From the NCBI GenBank assembly GCA_026770575.1, contig MU657205.1, positions 261,448 to 276,684 on the forward strand: a DNA stretch of 15,237 nucleotides, written 5' to 3'. Source of the stretch: Pelagophyceae sp. CCMP2097. Its lineage: Eukaryota > Sar > Pelagophyceae. The position numbers and the translations under genes are program-made. Position 1 is the first letter of the stretch. Each line of letters begins with the position of its first letter. Under the pieces are notes generated by a model, which had not been told where the DNA came from, made no database searches, and was given only the letters and a program-made list of their open reading frames with translations. This document shows, piece after piece, positions 8,929 to 15,237 of the stretch.

Positions 8929-8949
8929 CTACAATTGTAGGAATTCCTA
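8929..8949. promoter_or_regulatory. Two overlapping 12-bp palindromes after the oxidase stop
   Basis: CTACAATTGTAG (8929-8940) and TAGGAATTCCTA (8938-8949) are each perfect and share the central TAG. They start 18 nt beyond the stop codon at 8967. A related perfect palindrome, ATACAATTGTAT, is at 14981-14992 in the repeat region. Confidence 0.4.
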
Positions 8950-8966
8950 TTCGTAAAAGATTTAGA

Positions 8967-11013
8967 TTAGGCAGAGACAGAAACGGTCTCCAACTCTTCC
9001 TTGACCGGGACTGAGACCTTGAGCGAGGACAGCACCGCAGTTGCCTGGTCCAGCCCAAAGGCGACGCAGTCGCCGAACGCGACGCCGGTGCGGTAGTTGC
9101 CGCCGAGGTAGATGCCGGGGAACTTCTTCTCGAACGTGTCTAAAGCCTCGATGACTGACGAATGACCACGCTCGTATTGAGGAATTGCCTGCGGCCACAG
9201 CTTGATGCCAAGCACCACGGGCGGCGGCGCGTCCGCCTTGAGCAGCGTGACGCGGCACCCGGCGTCGACCTAGGGCGAGCGTGAGGGCGGGACGCGGCGA
9301 GACGGCAATGTCACATGTCGTGAAAAGGCCCCTCCCGCAGCTTCAAGGCCCATCCCGCCGCATCGTCGCACCTCTGCGACGAGCTCGTCGTTCGAGAGGT
9401 CTGCGATGCCGACGTCCTTGGATCCGCCGATGTAGTTGAGAAGAAGATGGTGCGTGTCCGGGCACCTCCCCGGGAATAGAGAAGATGACCAAATGGTCCC
9501 CAGCGTCCTCACGCGCTGCGACCTCGGGTTCAAATTGCCAAAGCCGCGCAAGTCCTTGCACTCGTCTCGGAACGCGGTCTTCGGGTACGCGATGGTTACG
9601 GCGCCGACGGGAGGGTAATACACCTTCTTTAACACGTCCGCAGTATCCGAATCCAGCTCGCGCACGACCTTTTGCGAGATGACGTGCGCCGGCGCCGTGC
9701 AGATCTAAGGAGGCAGCGTGGGCGACGGGACTTATCTTTCCTCTTGCGTCTCGCCTCACGACAGACGCGCCTCTCCTCCGGTACCGGCTCACAACGTCTC
9801 TGTGGCGCTCTCCGGAGTGTTTCCCGACGCGGCCTTTGACGACTGCGTTGCACTCTACGACCTCGAGCGTGCCGTCTCCGGTCTTAAACGTCGCCGCCCA
9901 TTTCTTCCCGCTGCCCGCCGAAGCCTTGGCCAGCGAATCCAGCGCCCAGCCCGTGCGCACGCGCTCCGGGCCCAGCTCCGCCGCGACCTAGAAGCGGAGT
10001 GGCCGAAGGGGGCGCTCGAGAGTCAAAAGGACACGCACCGCGTTGGGCAGCGTTTGCAGCCCCTTTTTAAACGAGCAGAGTTCGCCGCTCTTGAACGTGG
10101 GCCACTCGGGCTCTGGCGGGGATTCGATCTTTTCCCTTTGCATCTCCTGAAAGCGTAAGACGCCGCCGGGCACTAATGCGCCGTTGAAGCTGATTTGTTG
10201 CAGACGGTAAATCTTTTTCAAGGCCGATTTCATCGATAGCTTCGCCGGGTCCCCGGCGTAGACGCCGGAGACGAAAGGTTCGATAATCCGCTGGAACGCT
10301 TCCGGACCGAGATGGCGGGTGACGAATTCTGCGATATTTTCGTCATATTCAGGATCAATCGACTTGACCACGCCCGGGAAACCGATCGCGCCCAAGCCGG
10401 CGCGGATCCTGCCCGGCCAGCTCAGTAAGTTGAAAGTGAAGAGGTCTCCGGGCAGGTTCTTCGGCAGCGCGTGAAGTTTGCCTTCCCACCACACCCACGG
10501 AGGCAAAGTAGCGTCCGCGTAAACCAACTCCGGCCCGAGGCCCAGCTCGTGGCACGTCCGCATGCACGCCTAGGTGGGGTGGTTCGGCGGGGGTGGTTCG
10601 ACTGTCGGGTGACCTCGTTGTTTGACACGTTTCCAAAAGTCTTCCAAGGAGACGCGCCTTGTTCGGCTGGAACGAGTTCGGGCCCTCCTCCCAGGTATAC
10701 CCTTCGGCGTTGGTCTTGGAGATGACGTTGCCGCCGACGACGGCGTTCTTCTCGCAGAGGAGGACATTTGCCCCTCCCTTGTGGGCGTAGTGCCTATCCG
10801 CGCGCTCGTCGTCTCCAAAAACACGCTTTCTTTGCAAACCCGACCCCGCACGCACGCGGCGCAGCTGCCGCTGATGCCCGAGCCGACGACGACGACGTCG
10901 GCCTGCAGTGCCATCGAAAGGCCCGTCCGCCGCGGCGCAGTCCGCCGCCCCTGCAGCGCCAAACCGCTCGCAGCGCCGAGCCACGCCAGCGCGAGGCACC
11001 CCAGGCCGCGCAT
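8967..11013 (-). CDS. PPOX: Oxygen-dependent protoporphyrinogen oxidase (HemY/PPOX type), plastid-targeted, 6 exons
   Basis: It oxidises protoporphyrinogen IX to protoporphyrin IX, the last step shared by heme and chlorophyll synthesis, using FAD and O2. Proposed exons are 11013-10856, 10793-10658, 10569-10039, 9987-9841, 9704-9372 and 9269-8967, giving 535 residues, normal for the family. Seen features are a hydrophobic leader (residues 4-19) then an arginine-rich stretch, typical of complex-plastid import; the FAD motif [10 protein letters not shown] (40-49); GGNVISKTN and the [10 protein letters not shown] signature (73-97); [11 protein letters not shown] (196-206); [15 protein letters not shown] and NYIGG in exon 5; and the C-terminal FAD-contact segment [13 protein letters not shown]. 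Introns are 51-136 nt. Intron 2 (10657-10570) uses a GC donor, and the exon 4 end could be at 9841 or 12 nt either side. The start is the only ATG that gives a leader in frame. No disruption is seen. Confidence 0.95.
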
Positions 11014-11970
11014 CCTGGCGGCCGGTGGCGCGCGCGCGGGAGGCGGGGTGCGACGCGTCGGGGCGTGTGGAAGGCAAAGGCTTTTCCTTCAAGGATCGCC
11101 GGAATGAGCACCTCTCGAGCGACGGGAATCCTCGCGACGGGAATCCTCGACGGGTATCCGAAAGGGACCCGTCCCGGAGAGTCTCCGTCGCGGCCACCGA
11201 CCCGGCGCGTCGGGGAAATTTTGAGCGATCGAAGCGTGCCCCCGCCGCCCCCCCTTTTTTTTTATACGGCCGCTGTTTCCGGCTCTCGGTCGTCGCGCGG
11301 CTGGGCGTTCTACCCAACCAGCTCCGCCTCTGGGCTCCGCCTCTGGGCTCAAACAGCGGTTGTGAATATAGTGACTGATTTAAATCTTTTGAATTCCCAC
11401 TCAGAACAATTTTTACTTTCGGGAGGAGACAAGGAGCTGAAAAACGCTCGAGAGACGCCGCGCGCCCGTCCTCGGGGGAAGCAGGGCGCGCCCGTCTGTA
11501 GGACCGTGCTCGTCATCTCCACGCTACACCTAGGTGCGCTTACTCGGAGCGCGGCGTCCTTTGCCCTTGGAAACCGTTCGGTCTCTGTGGCTCCTTGTTT
11601 GACTCTGCTCGTCCGCGCCCTGCTCGTCCACGACACGAGTCGCGTAAGCTCCCCCCCCCGCGCGCGCTTCCCGGCGACCGCCCCGCGCGCCGCCCGTATC
11701 ACTCAACCCCGATCAAAATAAGCCGAAAATACATTGACCTCGCACAAAAATAGAGAACGTTCTTGTTCGCGCCGACGGTGAAAGGGCTGACGCGGCGCGT
11801 GTCGTGGACGAGCAGAGCGTGGACTTATGAGTGACAAAGAGAGCTCCACAGATTTCCGTAGAAAGAGGACACCGAGTAGAGTCGTGCACTGCCGCGGCTG
11901 GCCTCTGCGCCGTCCAGAGCCTCATAACGCTCCAGAGCCCTATATTCTCGACGTGAAGCTTGCTTTTAAG
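11014..11970. other. Upstream of the oxidase gene; no gene seen
   Basis: This holds the presumed oxidase promoter, GC-rich near the start codon and more AT-rich beyond 11350. A 14-bp tandem CTCCGCCTCTGGG duplication lies at 11322-11350. A perfect 18-bp inverted repeat, CTGCTCGTCCACGACACG, is at 11620-11637 with its complement at 11798-11815, and the similarity extends imperfectly to about 30 bp. No TATA box is placed with confidence, and no frame resembles a known protein. Confidence 0.5.
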
Positions 11971-12052
11971 AGCCTGAATATACGGATTTTTTTCGTGTGG
12001 GATTGTGGGATTACCGGACGCCAAACGGGCCACAGAAAATCCGGAATCCCAC
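11971..12052 (+). repeat. Left arm of a distant inverted repeat
   Basis: The segment from CCTGAATATACG to CCGGAATCCC matches the reverse complement of 14909-15000 over about 80 bases. It shares a T-run followed by CGTGTGGGATTG, then GGGATTACCGGA, then AACGGGCCACAGAAAA. The right copy has two small insertions (a palindrome and an extra TGGATTG). The ends are about 2.9 kb apart. They could be terminal repeats of one element or two inverted copies of a short element; no transposase is visible between them. Confidence 0.75.
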
Positions 12053-12575
12053 TAAATATCCGACAAAATATGCGCTTCGTATACATGCACAAGATGGTTC
12101 GCCGAAGAAAGTTCTGAATTTCTCGCGGAATTTTGTGAAGGTCTTTGGAGATATAGTTACTGGGGTCGCATGCGGGGCGCCGAAACACCCCCAGCGCTGG
12201 AGGGTGAAATTTGGCACGTCTTATATGGGCCGAGAAAATCGATTTGGCGACTTTAGCGACGACCATTACCCACCCAAGGACACCTCCGATTTTTGTTCAC
12301 CCGCCGCCGATGGGCGCGTACGGCCGTTGCTAAGGCGGCTGCGTCGAGAAACCTCTGGAATACCTAGCCTAAATTCTGCCGGAAGGTTTTTAAAAAGCTC
12401 CAGTTGACCAAAAAGCGGGTGTTTCTTCTCTCTTTTCTAGTAAAAATGTGGTGTGTGTTTATATAAAAGGGCGTCGGTTATTTTTGAATCGCTGTAACTT
12501 TTGCAAAAGGCGCTCTTTGGTTTTATTAAAAAAATAAAGTGAACTTGTCTATTGGAGGCTGATTTGATTTGGACT
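12053..12575. other. Repeat-region spacer, no gene seen
   Basis: AT-richer sequence with a TATATAAAAG motif near 12459, but no protein-like frame follows it. CAAGATGGTTCGCCGAAGAAA at 12090-12110 returns inverted at 12963-12983, another small piece of dispersed repeat. Confidence 0.5.
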
Positions 12576-12892
12576 GCGTGGAGAAAGACACAATACGATA
12601 ATGCACCGGACCTTGGTCCGGCCGGTGGCGGCCTTACTGCAGGTCTTGAACCTGTTACCGCGGGGCGGGCTTACTGCGTGTCTTGGACACGTGGCCGCTG
12701 GGGAGTGGAGGCTTACCATGGTAACACTCGCCAAAATCGAGTGCTCCCTGCGGGAATCGAACCCGAGACCATTCGCAAGTGATTGTGTACGAGGGTCCAT
12801 TAACCCGCAATGACCCGCTGGGGGCAAAAGGGGATTCACCGGATCATCATCCTTGGAGTTGATTGTGGGGCCCGGTATATTTACCGCAACGT
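12576..12892 (-). repeat. 317-bp dispersed repeat family, copy 1 (inverted)
   Basis: Read on the minus strand, it begins CGTTGCGGTAAATATACCGG and ends TTGTGTCTTTCTCCACGC. It contains CCCAGCGGGTCATT, a T-arm-like CGGGTTCGATTCCCG (B-box complement at 12753-12763), then a ladder of short hairpins. These are CACTCG/CGAGTG, TTACC/GGTAA, CGTGTC/GACACG, CAGGTT/GACCTG and CCGGACC/GGTCCGG. The last is perfect in this copy (12606-12621 on plus). It is an inverted copy of 13507-13824. No open frame inside is protein-like. Confidence 0.85.
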
Positions 12893-13054
12893 GCGCGGCT
12901 GCCGGAAGCTCATGCCAATGGCCGCTTTGATTTTGTCAGAAAAACGCGCAATGCAAAATCAGTTTCTTCGGCGAACCATCTTGTAATCGGCAAGTGGGCA
13001 CAGGCCGAAAAAACACGGGATTAGGAGAGGCCAATAAAGGCAATGTGGGAGTTT
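12893..13054. other. Spacer between repeats
   Basis: It contains the inverted 21-mer partner at 12963-12983 and otherwise shows no gene or RNA. Confidence 0.4.
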
Positions 13055-13371
13055 ATTACAAGAGCGCGCCGGAGGCACACGGAGGACCCGACTTTGAGCG
13101 AAGGATATAGACAAAGCCCATTGCAATGCCCACGTATATGATTAAAATTATTTACCTAATCGCTGAATTTTGCGGCCGACCAGATTCGAACCTGTGACCA
13201 AAAACTTCTTCTATTACAAGAGCGTGCCGGAGGCACACGGAGGACCCGACTTCGAGCGAAGGAAACAGACAAATCCCATTGAAATGCCCACGTCAGTAAT
13301 TAAAATTATTTAAACTAATCACTGAATTTTGCGGCCGACCAGATTCGAAACTGTGACCAAAAACTTCTTCT
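13055..13371. repeat. 158-bp tandem pair with B-box-like motif
   Basis: Two head-to-tail copies start at ATTACAAGAGCG (13055 and 13213) and end in AAAACTTCTTCT. They are highly similar, with small indels near the AATTAAAATTATT segment. On the minus strand each carries a motif close to the Pol III B box (GGTTCGAATCT in copy 1, 13192-13202; one change in copy 2). A tRNA-derived SINE origin is possible, but no A box or acceptor stem is recognisable. Confidence 0.75.
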
Positions 13372-13413
13372 ATGATGATTCCAATGAGGCTCCTGCTCGA
13401 CCTCCATTCCCAA

Positions 13414-13479
13414 TTTTAGCGATCGCATCAACCACCAATCGCTGAATCGGCCGAGTTGCTGCCCTTTTCTTCCCAAAGG
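13414..13479 (+). repeat. Foldback outer arm, left
   Basis: This 66-bp segment, TTTTAGCGATCGCATC to CTTCCCAAAGG, matches the reverse complement of 15172-15237 with one mismatch. The right partner ends at the window edge, so the true arm may be longer. Together with the inner arms at 13983 and 15032 it makes a nested inverted structure. Confidence 0.85.
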
Positions 13480-13506
13480 CAAAACCTCACGGATACACCC
13501 GTGGAC

Positions 13507-13824
13507 GTTGCGGTATATATATCGGGCCCCACAATCACCTCCAAGTATAATGATCCGGTGAATCCCCTTTTGCCCCCAGCGGGTCATTACGGGTTAATGG
13601 GCCCACGTACACAATCACTTGCGAATGGTCTCGGGTTCGATTCCCGCAGGGAGCACTCGATTTTGGCGAGTGTTACCCTGGTAAGCCTCCACCTCCCCAG
13701 CGTCCTCGTGTCCAAGACACGCAGTAAGCCCGCCCCGCGGCTACAGGTTCAAGACCTGCAGTAAGGCCGCCACCGGAGCCGGACCAAGGCCCGGTGCATT
13801 ATCGCATTTTGTCTTTCTCCACGC
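13507..13824 (+). repeat. 317-bp dispersed repeat family, copy 2
   Basis: It begins CGTTGCGGTATATATATCGG and ends TTTGTCTTTCTCCACGC, the same orientation as copy 3 and inverted to copy 1. The T-arm-like hairpin CGGGTTCGATTCCCG is at 13632-13646. Hairpins follow at 13654-13672 (CACTCG/CGAGTG), 13673-13684 (TTACC/GGTAA), 13707-13721 (CGTGTC/GACACG), 13744-13758 (CAGGTT/GACCTG) and 13779-13794 (CCGGACC/GGCCCGG, one mismatch). The third and fourth are each followed by CAGTAAGSCCGCC. Confidence 0.85.
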
Positions 13825-13860
13825 TAAACCTCCTGTTCCTACGGTATGTGTGTGGGGGAG

Positions 13861-13949
13861 CGTTGCGGTATATATATACCGGGCCCCACAATCACCTCCA
13901 AGGATAATGATCCGGTGAATCCCCGTTTGCCCCCAGCGGGTCATTACGC
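13861..13949 (+). repeat. 317-bp dispersed repeat family, truncated copy 3
   Basis: Only the first 89 bases are present, from CGTTGCGGTATATATATACC to GCGGGTCATTACG. It then breaks directly into a GACA microsatellite. Its palindrome GGTATATATATACC is perfect here but degraded in the other two copies. It lies 36 bp after copy 2. Confidence 0.85.
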
Positions 13950-13994
13950 AGACAGACAGACGGACAGACAGACAGACAGACAGACGGACAGACA
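13950..13994 (+). repeat. (GACA)n microsatellite with GGAC variants
   Basis: About eleven GACA/GGACA units at the point where the truncated repeat copy ends. A complementary GTCT/GTCC-rich tract occurs at 15105-15147 in the opposite foldback arm. Confidence 0.9.
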
Positions 13995-14072
13995 AAATTG
14001 CCCCTGGTATATCTAATCCTTCAATCAAAGGACCCGAAGGGCCCTTGCCGTAAACTGATGTTGATTAAACGG
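13983..14072 (+). repeat. Foldback inner arm, left
   Basis: From GACGGACAGACAAAATTG to GATTAAACGG it matches the reverse complement of 15032-15115, apart from a small insertion (TATATC) and one substitution. It contains the hairpin GGACCCGAAGGGCCC. Just beyond it, CCTTGCCGT (from 14043) and ACGGCAAGG (to 14078) form a second stem absent from the right arm. Confidence 0.85.
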
Positions 14073-14209
14073 CAAGGACCCTTCAGGTCCTCAATAAAAT
14101 CTAAAGCGGGGTCTTTAAGTTCACCACGAAAGGGGGGAAACCCGGAAATATGGCGGAGGACGGCCAATGATTTCCGCTGATGGCAGGAGGGCCAAAGTGC
14201 CGCACATCG
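14073..14209. other. Spacer inside the foldback structure
   Basis: No gene seen. A GGGCCAAAGTGCCGCAC sequence at about 14189-14205 is inverted to GTGCGGCACTTTGGCC at about 14259-14274, making a long-armed hairpin with the first 151-bp repeat copy. Confidence 0.4.
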
Positions 14210-14435
14210 GAAGCGGCATCCATTCGTACCTATGTTGAGCGTGGATACCGCTGCTGAAGTGCGGCACTTTGGCCACTGGGGCACACCTATGTGCTTTCTA
14301 AGCGCGTCGACCACTTTTTGCGTATTGTCGGCGCCGGGAGGCGCCGAATGCGTGACCTCGGGGCCGGTATCCATTCGTACCTATGTTGAGCGCGGATACC
14401 GCTCTCGAGGTGCGGCACTTTGCCCACTGGGGCAG
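14210..14435 (+). repeat. 151-bp-spaced direct repeat pair
   Basis: A 75-bp segment containing ATCCATTCGTACC, TATGTTGAGCG, GGATACCGCT and GTGCGGCACTTTG occurs at 14210-14284 and 14361-14435. Each copy has an internal GGTATCC/GGATACC inverted repeat, perfect in the second copy. A 206-codon open frame starts inside, but the direct repeat and lack of homology argue against a gene. Confidence 0.8.
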
Positions 14436-14715
14436 AGTTGGAGGGCGTCCATCGCTCGACAATTGACACAGGCAGATTGCAGGCTCTACTCACCGGCCCG
14501 GGATAAAATTTGCATGGCCGTGGGTGACCCCTCGCGGCAAGCGCGCGGTCCCAAGCTTGTATGCGGGATCGCCGTGCGGGCTCGATACGAGTGCGGTCAA
14601 GGAGTCGAGATGTTTCTCGAGAAAACCCAACTAATATCAGGAGCTCTGTCTCCCTTTTCGGCCTGTGGGGCAGGGAAATCTAAAAAGTGTGGGATATTCC
14701 GGAAAATTGATGTTC
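14436..14715. other. Unassigned repeat-region DNA
   Basis: No repeat, RNA or protein-like frame recognised on either strand. Confidence 0.4.
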
Positions 14716-14799
14716 GGACGGCGCGCGCCTCGGCGCGGACGGCGCGAGCTTCGGCGCGGACGGCGCGCGCCTCAGCGCGGGCGGCGCGGCTCGGCGAGC
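14716..14799 (+). repeat. 21-bp GC minisatellite, four units
   Basis: Units of GGACGGCGCGCGCCTCGGCGC type start at 14716, 14737 and 14758, with a fourth diverged unit to 14799. The unit is a multiple of three, so it reads as RTARASA repeats, but no surrounding coding sequence is supported. Confidence 0.85.
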
Positions 14800-14849
14800 G
14801 CCTTTTATTTTTTTATTTTACCCCTCTTCCTTTTTTTCCTCGCAAAATC

Positions 14850-14869
14850 TAGGAATTTCTAGATTCCTA
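14850..14869. repeat. TAGGAAT/ATTCCTA hairpin
   Basis: Seven-base arms around TTCTAG, just after a T-rich run. It resembles the TAGGAATTCCTA palindrome at 8938-8949. Confidence 0.5.
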
Positions 14870-14908
14870 TTGTGAGGAACTTGAAAAGGTTGCGCGGCTC
14901 TTTGCGGG

Positions 14909-15000
14909 ATTCCGGGTTTTCTGTGGCCCGTTTTGCTTCCGGTAATCCCACAATCCACAATCCCACACGAAAAAAAACGTATACAATTGTATTCAGGTTC
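14909..15000 (-). repeat. Right arm of the distant inverted repeat
   Basis: Reverse complement of 11971-12052 with two small insertions, one of which contains the palindrome ATACAATTGTAT (14981-14992). It abuts the inner foldback arm on its right. Confidence 0.75.
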
Positions 15001-15031
15001 TATCCTGATTCAGGCCCCGAAGGGGCCTGAA

Positions 15032-15115
15032 CCGTTTAATCAACGTCAGTTTACGGCAAGGGCCCTTCGGGTCCTTTGATTGAAGGATTACCAGGGGCAA
15101 TTTTGTCTGTCCGTC
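15032..15115 (-). repeat. Foldback inner arm, right
   Basis: Reverse complement of 13983-14072. It is preceded at 15009-15031 by a 10-bp perfect stem TTCAGGCCCC/GGGGCCTGAA with a GAA loop, related to the 3'-flank hairpins of both intact genes. A GTCT/GTCC/TTCC microsatellite follows to 15147. Confidence 0.85.
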
Positions 15116-15171
15116 CTTCCGTCTGTCTATCTTTCCGTCCTTCCGTCCCCGGGTAAATCCGTAAAATTCCA

Positions 15172-15237
15172 CCTTTGGGAAGAAAAGGGCAGCAACTCGG
15201 CCGATTCAGCGATTGGTGGTTGATGCGATTGCTAAAA
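15172..15237 (-). repeat. Foldback outer arm, right, cut by window end
   Basis: Reverse complement of 13414-13479 with one mismatch. Only about 55 bp separate it from the inner arm, against about 500 bp on the left side, where a 317-bp family copy, a truncated copy and flanking bases sit in between. Confidence 0.85.

Noticed and set aside
11827..12407. Open frames downstream of the oxidase promoter region
   Set aside because: They cross the distant inverted-repeat arm and show no domain or codon pattern like the real genes here.
13170..13205. Possible tRNA gene around the minus-strand TTCGAATC motif
   Set aside because: The T stem has a mismatch and no 5' acceptor half is present at the expected distance.
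13590..13652. Possible tRNA gene with perfect B box
   Set aside because: No matching acceptor stem, D-arm or anticodon arm could be found. Only the T-arm is tRNA-like, so it is called part of a repeat.
14232..14852. 206-codon open frame in the right repeat region
   Set aside because: It spans a direct repeat and a 21-bp minisatellite, ends in a phenylalanine-rich T-run, and resembles no protein family.

Overview
The window reads as nuclear DNA of a unicellular photosynthetic eukaryote with a complex (secondary red) plastid. A pelagophyte-like stramenopile is the best guess. The grounds are spliceosomal introns, a protoporphyrinogen oxidase with an ER-signal-plus-transit-like leader, an organelle-type 37-residue helical-repeat protein, and a MYND/RING/Sel1 gene of a type I associate with pelagophytes. 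The lineage is inferred from gene style, not proven; a haptophyte is the main alternative.

Layout. 1-1690 has no convincing gene; its core (about 378-1175) is a low-complexity array of the hairpin-forming 15-mer GGCGGCGCAGCCGCC and variants. 1692-6429 (minus) is one 8-exon gene for a 595-residue protein with nine 37-residue helical repeats (OPR/Tbc2-like). Most of its seven introns carry a private short tandem repeat, and one intron is 1.6 kb of degenerate minisatellite. 6430-6724 is a divergent promoter region with nested TGATCA palindromes and a TATA box. 6725-7740 (plus) is a MYND-RING-Sel1 gene broken by four frame changes, all in the same direction, so probably a pseudogene or an assembly with indels. 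7741-8320 is GC-rich non-coding DNA with a 172-bp tandem duplication. 8967-11013 (minus) is an apparently intact 6-exon oxygen-dependent protoporphyrinogen oxidase of 535 residues.

From about 11,600 to the end there is no gene I can support. This is a graveyard of dispersed repeats: an inverted pair at 11971/14909, a 317-bp family in three copies (two inverted to each other) that carries a Pol III B-box-like T-arm and a ladder of hairpins with changed but still pairing stems, a 158-bp tandem pair, a 151-bp direct pair, GACA microsatellites, and a nested foldback (13414-14072 against 15032-15237) that runs off the right edge.

The two intact genes share splice signals (donor mostly GTGCG, a few GC donors, acceptor often CTAG) and each has a near-identical GC hairpin just past its stop codon. 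They do not form a pathway: one makes plastid tetrapyrrole, the other probably handles organellar RNA. The most unusual material is the hairpin-ladder repeat family and the intron-private minisatellites.
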